A stretch of 64,000 bases of DNA from NCBI GenBank assembly GCA_026986575.1, contig JALSOH010000004.1:660693-724692 (forward strand). The letters are read 5' to 3'. The notes under the pieces were generated by a model. That model ran no database searches and was not told the origin of the DNA. It saw only the letters and a list, made by a program, of their open reading frames with translations. Below are positions 1 through 9,241 of the stretch, piece after piece. The position numbers and the translations under genes were made by a program. The stretch is from Thermoproteota archaeon. GTDB lineage: Archaea > Korarchaeota > Korarchaeia > Korarchaeales > Korarchaeaceae. Each line of letters begins with the position of its first letter. The first letter of the stretch is position 1.

Positions 1-1
1 G

Positions 2-3000
2 GAACCGGATGGCTTTCCCCATTACCTGAGACTCCCCTACAACTACACGATGTCTGTGGACTTTTCACTACCTTCTGGGAGTAAAGGCCACTTCTACGTT
101 CTGCCTAGATACGGCTCTGTGGCCAATAAATATGAGGTGGCCGTGGACACGGATTTCAATAACTTGGTCTTTAATGTGGTCCTCTCAGGTGAATGGAGGG
201 AGCTCAAAATCTCTCCTCTAGGATTTGATATAGTGGAGGGCAGGTGGTACAGGCTTCAGGTCATGGTGCTGTGGATCACTGACCCATCAACTGGCGATAA
301 AACGAACCGCATAATAGCTACGGTCACGGACCTCGCTGATCCCGTCAACACGCATAGCGACGAGATCATCGACGCCTCTATCCCCCCATCGGCTCACAAC
401 GGGCTTGCCATCTTGGGCTTCCACCCGACGGAAGACTTCACAGTGCTGGCCGATAACCTCAGAGTAGACGCTCAGATGGAGAAAGTGGGCGAGGAGCCCG
501 ATGAGAGCCTCACCCCGAGCGACTTGGATGTGAGGGAGATATGGGTGCTCCATGACGACAGACTCTTCATCATGGTAAGGACCGCTGGCTCTATAGTAAG
601 GGATCCATCCGCGACCAAGTACTGGTCGGTGGAGCTGGACGCCGATAAGGACAGCCTAGCGTCGCTCTCATGGTTCAGAGACTATCTCATCGTCTTCAGC
701 TTGGGACCTGATGGAACGGAGCAAGCCCACCTCTACGACGGGCTCGGGAATTGGATCTCCCAAGTGCAGATTGTGGGCGGAGGGGAGTCATCAGATGCTT
801 TGATAGTGGGTATTCCGCTCGGACAACTCCCTCTCCTCTCGGAATCCTTCCTCATCTACTCGTACACTGAGCTAGGGGCTAGTGTGATAGACAGGTTCCC
901 AGAGAGCTCTGCGATGACCGGAGATTTCCTCACTTATCCCGTTGAGGAGCCACCAGTGGATTGGAAGGCCAATGTGGCCGATGTGTCCGGGGACGCCTCA
1001 CCCTCCTATTTGGACATCACCGATTTCAAGGCAGGACTCACCTCCGATCAGTTGATCTTCAAGATCAAGGTGTCGGGAATCCTGCCTTGGTACGGCGGCT
1101 CCCCCGTTGGCACTTACTGGATCTTCATGGACACGGACGGGGATGCGACCACGGGATATTCAGTGGCGGGCATAGGAGCTGACTACATGGTGGAGTATCA
1201 CTTGGGGTACGCTCCGAAGTTGTATGAGAACACTGGAGCTGGCTGGTCTTGGTCTTTAGTTGGAAGGTGCGAACTCATCCACAATCCTGGAGGGGGTAGT
1301 GAGATCTTTCTATCCGTGCCTCGACACATGATATCCGATCTCCATAGAGAGCTCACTTCGGTGGCCGGATCCGGACAGTCAGGCTCACTCTTGGACTATA
1401 CGGATGCTCTGACCATAACTTTAGTGTATAATGCCGAATACTCTGATGCTGAGATTCCGGTTGACACGAGTGGCAAGGAAATAGATGTTGTAGGTGAGGC
1501 CACAGGATCTCCCGGATCTTATGACTTCGCCGGATGGTATACTAACACAGTGGCCTTTGATCCTGACACGAAGACTGCCGCCGTGGCTTGGGTCAGGAAA
1601 GACGCTGATAGCTACGGAAATGACATCATATACTTGGAGATAGTGAAGATGGGCTCGAAGAACGCTTCATTAATCGTGAAATACGTGGGAAAGGCCTCTA
1701 GCATTGACAGCATAGACTCCTTAATCATGGGTGGGGGTAGAATCCTCATAACTTGGACCTACTACACTTCATCCACAAAGACCAATGTGCGTGCCGCCCT
1801 TTACGACTTGGATGGCAATTACATCTGGAGCGGCGATGTAAGAGACACTACCTACTTCGAAGAGTATAGCAGATCCTGTTACGTACCAGGAGAGGGTAAA
1901 TTCCTCGTAATCTGGTACTCCAGCGATGGCAGGAAGGTGGAAGGCAGGTGGTTAACTCCGGACGGGAGCATGGGCTCCCCGTTCTACATCACCTCTACTG
2001 GAGGCCTATCCTATACTCAAGCTGATCTCATGCTCTGCGTGGGTGGCGGTAGCAAGGCCCTAGTGGTCTACCGATACCTCGATGGAGGTGGAGACCTAGG
2101 CCTCTCCGCAAGACTAGTTGACAGCTCGGGAGTGTCCGGCTACATCACACTCTATGACGATAACACAAAGGAGGAGATACCGGGGATAAGCGGGGCCTAT
2201 CTGGAGTATGAAGGGAACGGCTACTTCCTCGTGCCCTTTCTCTCCGGCAGCGAGGTCAGGTACGCCGTGGTCAAGGATGATGGGGCTGTGGTCTCCAACG
2301 ACAGGAGATTAACCGTCAACGGAAGGGAGCCCTATGCGATAAGTATGGAGGACAGGTTCGTGATCTCCTACATATATTTGAATGATGATCCCGAGGGAGA
2401 CCCGAGAATAGCGAACATAAATCCGGAGACGTGGGCCTATCACATAAGGGTGATAGACAGCGATTCAACCCAAATAGCTAGGCATCCGCTGGTGGCCTAC
2501 GACTCCCTCAACGATCGGATAGTCTACCTGTGGACTTCCGGTTCCTCCAGCGATTACGAGGTGGCGTATGCGATCATAGATCCTCGGGACAGTCCAGGGA
2601 AGTATCCAACCGTGGAAGAGAAGGGGACGCTCCTCTCGATGGGCGGCAATCAGATCGCCGACGGTCTGGCGGTGGTATCCAAGGACGAGTACCTAGCTGT
2701 CTATAGGGACGACAGCTACGGAGTACAGGAGTTGATGTCGTACGTAAGGTTACCGGAGAAGGAAAATCTTTTAGATGCTTTTCTGATTGAACTGCCTGAG
2801 CAAGGCGATTACTACAAGAGCATCTTGGAGGGCCTCATAGATGAAGCCTCGTCCAAGATATACGTGGCCGTTGCTTTCATAGATTACGAGGATATCCTGA
2901 AGAAGCTGGTGGAGGCCCATAACAGGGGGGTCGATGTCAAGGTCATAATGGACGACAGCCCGGGTAATTCTGACGCCCTCGATTACCTCCGCACTTACGG

Positions 3001-5383
3001 GGTCGAGGCGGTAGACGACTCCTCACTGGGTGATCCCACTCACATAATGCACGATAAGTTCATAGTGATAGATGGAAGGAAGCTGCTTGTATCCACGGTG
3101 AACCTCATAGAGGACGACTTTTTCAGAAACAACAACACAGCTTTCGTGGTATCGAGCAGAATAGCAGCTTACTACTACGAGAAGGAGTTCCTCCAGATGT
3201 GGAATGGAGGGTCTGGTAAGTTCGGGATAGAGAAGACCGAAAGCAACGACTTCATTTCATCCACCACCTATTCCGGCAGGCAGCTGATGTTTCAGGGGCT
3301 CTTCACCCCACAGGAGTTCGGAGATAGGGGAAGGATACCGAATGTCTTGGCTGGATACGTGAAGAGGGCTTCGAAGCTCAGGTTCGCATCCTACATATTC
3401 ACCACCAGCGGATGGGTCTCACCGCTCTACGATTCGATAGTCCACATGATCGACGGCGGTGGAAGCGTCGTAGGTGTGTTTGACGAGCTCCTCAACCTTC
3501 ACAATAGGGGTAGGCGCATCTACGACCTGATAGATGGGGGAGTCCCCGTTTACGTCGACACGCACAAGTACAAGATGCATGCGAAGCTCTTCGTCGTTGA
3601 TGATAGACTCGCAGCTCTAGGCAGCTGGAACCCGACAAAATCAGCCACTACAGTGCACGACGAGAACATTCTCGTGATAATGGACGACAGCCCTGACGGG
3701 TTCGCCTCCAGATTGAGCGATTGGGTGGACGAGATGGCGTCAGATCCGGAGCACTTCGCTCTGATAACCCCAACATCCACCTACAGGGTGCCCCACCTCC
3801 TTATAACCGAGGTCATGTTCATGCCCGATTCAACCGGCAGCCCCGATGGCGAGTGGGTGGAGATATACAATCCTACCGGTGAAGATGTGGATCTGACGAA
3901 CTACCTTATAGGCGACTCGGAAACCTTGGTAGGCACAGCCCCCTACGATGATGAGAGCCTCTACAGGTTCCCATCCGGCGCGGTGATACAAGCTGGCAGG
4001 AGGATAGTGGTGGCCTACAAGGCAGCCGAATTCGAGTCCACCTATGGATATAAACCAGATTTCGAGTTGATTGACACCGATTCATCGGTTCCCGACCTGT
4101 CCCCGTATGATCCAACTAATTACGGTAGCTCATGGAACTTGGACGATACTGGTGATGAGGTGCTACTGATTGAGCTGCAGGAAGGCGGCTTCCTACAAAT
4201 AATCAGCGCCGTGTGGTACGGTTCCTCCACCTACTTGGATGGTCCAGTGGATACCTCGACTCTAGTCCCGGGCCAGACGATCCAGAGGTCCCTAGAGGAT
4301 CGAGATGCCGCCTATGCCTCCACCGTCTTCGTGATTGCCAACCCAGCCCTGCCCTACGCTAAGCTCTTCTTAACGGTTCAAGACCCATCAGGGGACTCCT
4401 TGGCCTGCCAGGTGCACGTAACTTCCTCATGGGGAATTGATACCTACGCTAGTGACGGAGACTCACTTCAGGTGACTCCCGGGGATCGGCTAGCTCTCTC
4501 CGCGCAGGATTGCTTTGGGTACTCCTTCCTGAGATGGGAGGGATATGTCAGCGACACCACTCCCCATATCTCATTTGAGATGCCGGATCACGACGTTGAG
4601 GAGACCGCAGTGTACAGCACAAAGAGCTACGAACTTAACATAAGGGTGATCAACGATAAAGGCTCTTCCCTGCCCTGCACCGTAGATATATCGGTAAACG
4701 GAGTGCCAGCCGGCTCGTTCGGTGATGGGGACTCCCTAGCAGTTCAGGAGGGAGCTGAAGTCAAGGTATCTCCGTCGGAATGCAGCGGATACTCATTTGA
4801 TCACTGGGAGCTCGATGGAACCGAGCTGGATGAGGTCAGCCCGACATTCACTATGACGGGGGGTATGACCTTGAAGGCGATCTTCACTAGATCCCCCACG
4901 AGGAGAACTATCGCCCCTAAAGCTTGGTACGCGTTGATATTCCCGGAGAAGTTCAGGTACGTGGCTAAGGGAGCGGACCTAGAGATGAACATGGATATCC
5001 TCTCCAAGACAGCCGGACCGTCGCTGCCTGGCCAGAAGAGTATGTTGATAATATTGGGAGGCCCCGATGTCGTTCCTTACAACTGGAGGACTATTGGCGC
5101 GAGTTTCCTGAAGGACAGAGGTAGCTTCGTGGGGTTAGAGTTCAGATCAAAGGCCTACATCGCCGCATTCGGTGAAGTAGATTACGCCATCATCTACGTG
5201 GATCGGGACAACATGGTGATAAGGATTGCTGGGATTACCAGGTACGGTACTAGGGCAGGTCTGATGTACTTAATGGAGCACCCTGACCTCCTGAGTGCTT
5301 CCGGTATCTATCTGATAAGATGGGAGGACCTCGACGGGGATAGTGACGTGAGCTTGAGCGAGATAAACCTCCTCTCTCCCTAA
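2..5383 (+). CDS. Giant surface protein with phospholipase D, lamin-tail and S-layer-like domains (5' end outside window)
   Basis: The frame is open to the left edge, and the first ATG at position 50 sits inside a continuing domain, so this is a 3' fragment of at least 1,790 codons. Numbering from that ATG, residues 1-150 look like a concanavalin-type beta sandwich. Residues 150-480 resemble DOMON-like beta domains, and 490-900 is repetitive beta sequence that may be a propeller. Residues 925-1250 form a phospholipase D superfamily unit with two HKD motifs (H1001/K1003/D1008 and H1177/K1179/D1184). A lamin-tail domain follows (LLITEVMF, GEWVEIYNP, near 1265-1400), then two repeats ending in 'FLRWEG' and 'FDHWELDG'. 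The C-terminus has a GITRYGTRAG motif typical of archaeal S-layer-associated domains and a dockerin-like 'DLDGDSDVSLSE'. It is probably extracellular and could cleave nucleic acid or phospholipid. The substrate cannot be read from sequence. Confidence 0.8.
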   Translation, partial: EPDGFPHYLRLPYNYTMSVDFSLPSGSKGHFYVLPRYGSVANKYEVAVDTDFNNLVFNVVLSGEWRELKISPLGFDIVEGRWYRLQVMVLWITDPSTGDKTNRIIATVTDLADPVNTHSDEIIDASIPPSAHNGLAILGFHPTEDFTVLADNLRVDAQMEKVGEEPDESLTPSDLDVREIWVLHDDRLFIMVRTAGSIVRDPSATKYWSVELDADKDSLASLSWFRDYLIVFSLGPDGTEQAHLYDGLGNWISQVQIVGGGESSDALIVGIPLGQLPLLSESFLIYSYTELGASVIDRFPESSAMTGDFLTYPVEEPPVDWKANVADVSGDASPSYLDITDFKAGLTSDQLIFKIKVSGILPWYGGSPVGTYWIFMDTDGDATTGYSVAGIGADYMVEYHLGYAPKLYENTGAGWSWSLVGRCELIHNPGGGSEIFLSVPRHMISDLHRELTSVAGSGQSGSLLDYTDALTITLVYNAEYSDAEIPVDTSGKEIDVVGEATGSPGSYDFAGWYTNTVAFDPDTKTAAVAWVRKDADSYGNDIIYLEIVKMGSKNASLIVKYVGKASSIDSIDSLIMGGGRILITWTYYTSSTKTNVRAALYDLDGNYIWSGDVRDTTYFEEYSRSCYVPGEGKFLVIWYSSDGRKVEGRWLTPDGSMGSPFYITSTGGLSYTQADLMLCVGGGSKALVVYRYLDGGGDLGLSARLVDSSGVSGYITLYDDNTKEEIPGISGAYLEYEGNGYFLVPFLSGSEVRYAVVKDDGAVVSNDRRLTVNGREPYAISMEDRFVISYIYLNDDPEGDPRIANINPETWAYHIRVIDSDSTQIARHPLVAYDSLNDRIVYLWTSGSSSDYEVAYAIIDPRDSPGKYPTVEEKGTLLSMGGNQIADGLAVVSKDEYLAVYRDDSYGVQELMSYVRLPEKENLLDAFLIELPEQGDYYKSILEGLIDEASSKIYVAVAFIDYEDILKKLVEAHNRGVDVKVIMDDSPGNSDALDYLRTYGVEAVDDSSLGDPTHIMHDKFIVIDGRKLLVSTVNLIEDDFFRNNNTAFVVSSRIAAYYYEKEFLQMWNGGSGKFGIEKTESNDFISSTTYSGRQLMFQGLFTPQEFGDRGRIPNVLAGYVKRASKLRFASYIFTTSGWVSPLYDSIVHMIDGGGSVVGVFDELLNLHNRGRRIYDLIDGGVPVYVDTHKYKMHAKLFVVDDRLAALGSWNPTKSATTVHDENILVIMDDSPDGFASRLSDWVDEMASDPEHFALITPTSTYRVPHLLITEVMFMPDSTGSPDGEWVEIYNPTGEDVDLTNYLIGDSETLVGTAPYDDESLYRFPSGAVIQAGRRIVVAYKAAEFESTYGYKPDFELIDTDSSVPDLSPYDPTNYGSSWNLDDTGDEVLLIELQEGGFLQIISAVWYGSSTYLDGPVDTSTLVPGQTIQRSLEDRDAAYASTVFVIANPALPYAKLFLTVQDPSGDSLACQVHVTSSWGIDTYASDGDSLQVTPGDRLALSAQDCFGYSFLRWEGYVSDTTPHISFEMPDHDVEETAVYSTKSYELNIRVINDKGSSLPCTVDISVNGVPAGSFGDGDSLAVQEGAEVKVSPSECSGYSFDHWELDGTELDEVSPTFTMTGGMTLKAIFTRSPTRRTIAPKAWYALIFPEKFRYVAKGADLEMNMDILSKTAGPSLPGQKSMLIILGGPDVVPYNWRTIGASFLKDRGSFVGLEFRSKAYIAAFGEVDYAIIYVDRDNMVIRIAGITRYGTRAGLMYLMEHPDLLSASGIYLIRWEDLDGDSDVSLSEINLLSP

Positions 5384-5644
5384 TCTCTTCACTTAGTACA
5401 GCAAAGCTGACTCCTGTTATAAGATCTTAGTGATGTAGGATATAGTGGTCCTAATCTGGGTACACGGAGTGAGGTAAAGGCTGATAATAGCGGCAATAGC
5501 AAGCCGAGGGTCATTCCGGCAGCACAATCAGAAACGGCACTAACGAGGCTATCGATCAGGATAGAACTTCTCAGGGCGTTACTCTCCATACTCTCACTGT
5601 TGTTGATCCCCATGGCAAGAAGAAAGATTTCGAGGAGGGATAGG

Positions 5645-6067
5645 TCAGTACTCCACTATCCTCTTCAATTTCTTAGCGGCTTGCACCCATGAAACTACCT
5701 GCTTCTTGGTTGGAAGCCTTCTGACGAGCCTTTTCTTCTCATTAACCTTCACTAGCTCCTCATACAGGTTCTCCGGGTTCCTCCTAGCTAATTCGACCAC
5801 TGTATCGACGCCAGCCTGCTCGAGGAGGTCAGAGTACTCCTCGCCCACTCCCGGAATCCTAAATAGATCCGCCCTGTTGACCCACTCGAGGACCTTCTTC
5901 TCGGATACGCCCAATGCCTTGGCGAGTCTCCTCCTGTCAGACCTCTTGGCCCCCGCCTTGAGTAAGTCATCAACGGACTTCACTCCTATTTCCTTTAGTT
6001 TTTTGGCGTACACGTTGCCTATGCCCTCTATCGCCTCTATAGGGTAGTTCAATCGTCTTCTGGGCAT
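5645..6067 (-). CDS. Helix-hairpin-helix protein, DUF4332-like
   Basis: This basic 140-residue protein carries two helix-hairpin-helix units. One is near residues 10-35 (IEGIGNVYAKKLKEIG) and the other near 68-90 (IPGVGEEYSDLLEQAG), each followed by a helical bundle. The layout matches DUF4332-type proteins, whose hairpins bind the DNA or RNA backbone without sequence specificity. The ATG at 6067 has a GGTG Shine-Dalgarno motif and a TATA box 37 bases upstream, so it is transcribed alone. It sits tail-on to the surface-protein gene and head-to-head with the XPB-Bax1 repair genes. A role in DNA handling is plausible but not shown. Confidence 0.75.
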   Translation of the reverse strand: MPRRRLNYPIEAIEGIGNVYAKKLKEIGVKSVDDLLKAGAKRSDRRRLAKALGVSEKKVLEWVNRADLFRIPGVGEEYSDLLEQAGVDTVVELARRNPENLYEELVKVNEKKRLVRRLPTKKQVVSWVQAAKKLKRIVEY

Positions 6068-6097
6068 GAGAACACCTAAAGGATGAAGACAGGTATA

Positions 6098-6110
6098 CTA
6101 ATAAAGTTTC
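6098..6110 (-). promoter_or_regulatory. TATA box for the helix-hairpin-helix gene
   Basis: On the minus strand the segment reads GAAACTTTATTA, a purine-rich BRE followed by a TATA core. It is centred about 37 bases before the ATG at 6067, which would give a leader of roughly ten bases. Confidence 0.5.
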
Positions 6111-6320
6111 CACACGGAAATTCCTGCTGCTCTTAGAAGATTTTTCCTCAGACGCCGAAGCCACTAAAGTGGTTGGCATGCGCAACCGTCGTGGTTCGGC
6201 ACGGATCGTTGCCCAGGCACCAGTTACCCCCGAGTACCCAAGGGTTTGGATTCCATCCCTGCTGACACCTTTTAGGCGCTGGTAAAACTTTGGAATTAGG
6301 CTCGATTCTCAGATCCGCTG
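6111..6320. other. Intergenic stretch with several short hairpins, possible structured RNA
   Basis: No convincing ORF lies here. Several perfect short hairpins follow one another: CCACT/AGTGG (6161-6172), GGTTG/CAACC (6171-6187), CGTG/CACG (6190-6203) and GGAT/ATCC (6248-6258). An ACA trinucleotide at 6265-6267 stands shortly before a TTTT run. That arrangement recalls archaeal H/ACA guide RNAs, but no kink-turn or target pairing was established. It does not fit tRNA, SRP or RNase P RNA. Confidence 0.2.
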
Positions 6321-6331
6321 AAACCTTTATC
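6321..6331 (+). promoter_or_regulatory. TATA box for the XPB-Bax1 operon
   Basis: The sequence AAACCTTTATC predicts transcription starting near 6350. That lies downstream of the candidate starts TTG 6336 and ATG 6339, and so favours the TTG at 6366, which has GGGAGGG (6355-6361) just ahead of it. Confidence 0.55.
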
Positions 6332-6365
6332 CTAATTGATGCCTCCTAGTGGCCGGGAGGGTATA

Positions 6366-7688
6366 TTGAGAATCACCTATGACAGGGGAACCTTACTGAT
6401 AGAGGGAGTCAGCAAGCTCCCGCATTGCAGATATGATCCTAGGGTCGGTAAATTAAGGACTCTCGCCTACAGATACAGGGAACTAAAGGAGCTCCTAACT
6501 CATGCAACCGATCAAGTTCTCGATCCCCTTCCTCCCCCGGATTTGACCGAGAAGGTGACTCTAAGACCCTATCAGGAGGATGCCCTTAACTCTTGGTTGC
6601 GGAAGAGGAGGGGGATAATAGTCCTCCCTACGGGAGCAGGCAAGACGTACATAGCGCTTAAGGCGATGGAAATACTGAGAGAGCCGACTCTAATCATCGT
6701 TCCTACCCTTCCGCTGCTCGAACAGTGGAAAGATTTGATTGAATCGATCTACGGTATAAAGGTCGGTGCGGTAGGCGGGGGAAGCCAAGATCTGAGGTCT
6801 GTTACTGTGATAACGTACGACTCAGCATACATCAGGGCCTCTGAGCTGGGAAACAAGTTCACCTTCTTAGTATTCGATGAAGTGCATCACTTGGCAGCTG
6901 AAGCCTACATAGAGATCGCAGAGTATTCTGCGGCGCCCTTCAGGATGGGGCTGACTGCCACGCTTGAGAGGGAGGATGGGAGGCACGTACTTCTCTTCCC
7001 CTTAGTGGGCGGTGTGGTTTATCAGATCTCCCCCAAAGAGTTGGCTGGCGATCACCTAGCCGAGTTCGACACGATCAGAATAAAGGTGGATCTGACGGAT
7101 GAGGAGAGGGATAGATACGAGACATTGATTATGGAATACAAGAAGGCACTCAGGCAGGCCGGGATAACCATGAGGTCGCTCGAGGATTTCAGGAAACTTG
7201 TTATGAGGAGTACATCGAACAAAGCAGCTAGAAGGGCCTTACTTGCATGGAATGAGGCTAGAAAAATAGCTATAAACTCAAAGAGTAAGCTAAATGTCCT
7301 TGAGAGTCTATTAGAGAGTCACAGGGACGACAAGGTGATTATTTTTACAGAATACAACGAGATGGCCGAGGAAATAAGTAGGAGGTACCTGATACCTCTG
7401 ATAACCCACAGGACGAGTCAGAGGGAGAGGAATCGCATCTTGGACTCCTTTAGAGTGGGCTCGGTCACGAAGATAGTGACTTCGAAGATCCTAGACGAGG
7501 GTATAGATGTGCCCGACGCCAGAGTGGGTATAGTGCTCGGAGGCACTGGCAGCAGGAGAGAGTTCATACAGAGGCTGGGCAGGATCCTCAGGAAGAGGGA
7601 GGGAAAGAGAGCCGTTCTCTACGAGGTGATATCAAAAGGAACTTCTGAGGTCAGGATATCTAGCAGGAGGAGGAAGGGATTAAGCTGA
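6366..7688 (+). CDS. xpb: XPB-family DNA repair helicase
   Basis: This is a superfamily 2 helicase of about 440 residues, the usual length for archaeal XPB. Motif I is PTGAGKT at 88-94 and motif II is the DEVH box at 171-174. A GLTATLERED motif III and a C-terminal RecA fold with EFIQRLGRILR (motif VI) follow. The N-terminus, MRITYDRGTLLIEG, matches the damage-recognition domain start of archaeal homologues. The TTG at 6366 is preferred because it has a Shine-Dalgarno motif and lies after the predicted transcription start. The stop overlaps the next ATG by one base, so translation is coupled to Bax1. The pair is known to form a helicase-nuclease complex for nucleotide excision repair. Confidence 0.93.
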   Translation: MRITYDRGTLLIEGVSKLPHCRYDPRVGKLRTLAYRYRELKELLTHATDQVLDPLPPPDLTEKVTLRPYQEDALNSWLRKRRGIIVLPTGAGKTYIALKAMEILREPTLIIVPTLPLLEQWKDLIESIYGIKVGAVGGGSQDLRSVTVITYDSAYIRASELGNKFTFLVFDEVHHLAAEAYIEIAEYSAAPFRMGLTATLEREDGRHVLLFPLVGGVVYQISPKELAGDHLAEFDTIRIKVDLTDEERDRYETLIMEYKKALRQAGITMRSLEDFRKLVMRSTSNKAARRALLAWNEARKIAINSKSKLNVLESLLESHRDDKVIIFTEYNEMAEEISRRYLIPLITHRTSQRERNRILDSFRVGSVTKIVTSKILDEGIDVPDARVGIVLGGTGSRREFIQRLGRILRKREGKRAVLYEVISKGTSEVRISSRRRKGLS

Positions 7689-9205
7689 TGCTTCCCTCCC
7701 AGCTGTTGAGGGCTAGGGTCAGGAAATCGGTGCTGCTTCCCCTCTGGGCAAGGGGTACTGAGGAAGAGATCGAGCTTGCTAGGGAACTGATAGCCGCATT
7801 CCAGCTGGGGGGAAGGCTCAGCGAGATACACGAGAGAGTCGAGGAGATAGAGGGGATGTACGAACTCTTGGGGGTGGACTATAGGTTTGTCAGGGGATTG
7901 GCTCTCCTCCTCGAGAGAATGAGCCAGTTCAGGAGACCCGAAACCGTCATAGAACCGGAGAAGGCGAGAGAGGTGGTGTTTCGGCTGGTCAATGTTAAAT
8001 ACAGTGGTTTCGTTACCGAGGAAATTAGGGATCAGGCACTGGAGGAGGCTGCCTTGGAGTTAGGGATCTCCAAGGAAGACTTAGAGGACAGCTTGTGGGC
8101 CGACTCAGACGATTTTCAAGTGCTGATCTCTGGGCCTGAGATATCTCCTGAGGATCTCCTCAGAAAATACAACCTCTCGCTGCTCCAGACATCTCTCTTC
8201 AAGGCCCTACACCTCAGGATAGAGACTAGGGCGACAGGATGGGAGGTTAAGGGGTTCCTCAGGGCGCTCAAGCGATTGGGCCTTATGTACACGGCGGAAC
8301 GGTTTGAGAGGGGCGTGGCAATAGAGGTAAGCGGCCCCGCCTCTATACTCAAGATGACCACTAGGTACGGTACGTCCTTGGCCAAGCTGATCCCCCATGT
8401 AGTCTCTATGTCCCACTGGAGAATCTCGGCCGAGATCTCTAGGAACAAGAGGGTGCTCTCGCTGAGATTGGATTCCAGAGCTAGGGACTTGTTCCCGAAA
8501 GGAGGCGTTGAGGAGCCCCAGTACGACAGCTCCCTCGAGAGGAGGTTCGCCTCGATAGCCGAGGCCGGCGGTTGGAGGGCCATCAGAGAGCCAGAACCCC
8601 TAGTAGCTGGGCGTTCCATCCTCATACCGGATTTCTTACTGGTGAATGGACCAGCTAAGGTTTATGTAGAGGTCATGGGCTTCTGGACCCCAGAATACAT
8701 CGAGAAGAAGATCAAGAAGTTGTCCCTCTTGAAAGAACCCATACTTATCTTGGCGAGGAAGGACCTCCTTTGCTCCAGAACAGAGAACCTGCCGAAAGAT
8801 GTCTTATACATCGAGGGGCGCATCGACAAGGTGGCCCTACTGAGGAAACTCAACGAACTGGAGAGGAGGGCTATAGAAGAGATCGCACTATCGGATCGCG
8901 ATCTCGATGGAGATATCGTGGATCTCAGGTCTCTAGCGAAGAAGAGGGGTATGAGGATTGATCAGCTGAAGAGGACCCTCTCGTTGGAGAGATATGAGGT
9001 ATTGGGGAACTATGCGGTCCGGAAAGAGGTGCTGGAGTCGCTTAAGAATAGGAAACTTCCGAGAAAGGTCAAGGAGCTGAAGGCAATGCTCAGGGAGGAG
9101 GGCTTACCCGAGGATGTGGCCTTACCCTTGGCGTCGGCCTTGGGCTATGAAGTTGTGTGGCACGGGCTGGACGAGGACGAGGCCGAGCTGTACCCAGCGG
9201 ATTGA
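7688..9205 (+). CDS. bax1: Bax1, XPB-associated nuclease (DUF790)
   Basis: The 505-residue product matches the archaeal DUF790 family, whose members bind XPB and cut DNA beside bubble structures. The N-terminal region (LPSQLLRARVRKSVLLPLW) is characteristic. A central nuclease-like core near residues 300-365 contains IPDFLLVNGPAKVYVEVMG, with the D and E-x-x-G pattern of PD-(D/E)XK enzymes. The C-terminal 100 residues look like winged-helix or helical DNA-binding repeats. The ATG overlaps the XPB stop codon, as expected for a two-protein complex. The neighbouring amino-acid genes begin 15 bases downstream and have their own TATA-like sequence. Confidence 0.92.
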   Translation: MLPSQLLRARVRKSVLLPLWARGTEEEIELARELIAAFQLGGRLSEIHERVEEIEGMYELLGVDYRFVRGLALLLERMSQFRRPETVIEPEKAREVVFRLVNVKYSGFVTEEIRDQALEEAALELGISKEDLEDSLWADSDDFQVLISGPEISPEDLLRKYNLSLLQTSLFKALHLRIETRATGWEVKGFLRALKRLGLMYTAERFERGVAIEVSGPASILKMTTRYGTSLAKLIPHVVSMSHWRISAEISRNKRVLSLRLDSRARDLFPKGGVEEPQYDSSLERRFASIAEAGGWRAIREPEPLVAGRSILIPDFLLVNGPAKVYVEVMGFWTPEYIEKKIKKLSLLKEPILILARKDLLCSRTENLPKDVLYIEGRIDKVALLRKLNELERRAIEEIALSDRDLDGDIVDLRSLAKKRGMRIDQLKRTLSLERYEVLGNYAVRKEVLESLKNRKLPRKVKELKAMLREEGLPEDVALPLASALGYEVVWHGLDEDEAELYPAD

Positions 9206-9208
9206 GAG

Positions 9209-9241
9209 GAAACTTTTTATATGTCCCATTTAGGTTGGGAC
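9209..9241 (+). promoter_or_regulatory. TATA-like box plus perfect inverted repeat ahead of argX
   Basis: A TATA-like run (AACTTTTTATA) begins three bases after the bax1 stop. It is followed by GTCCCA-N7-TGGGAC, a perfect 6-base inverted repeat at 9223-9241. The repeat would cover the predicted transcription start, where an archaeal repressor would act. It overlaps the annotated ATG at 9221, so the true argX start is uncertain. Confidence 0.4.

Noticed and set aside
5389-5613. 74-codon ORF on the minus strand after the giant protein
   Set aside because: There is no ribosome site, no family resemblance and no coding-like composition. The 260-base gap shows no RNA gene either.
6111-6320. tRNA or RNase P RNA in the hairpin-rich gap
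   Set aside because: No T-arm consensus, acceptor pairing or long helices were present. The remaining hairpins are reported only as a weak structured-RNA candidate.
8116-8625. 169-codon minus-strand frame inside bax1
   Set aside because: It is a shadow of the Bax1 reading frame. No start signal or family was seen.
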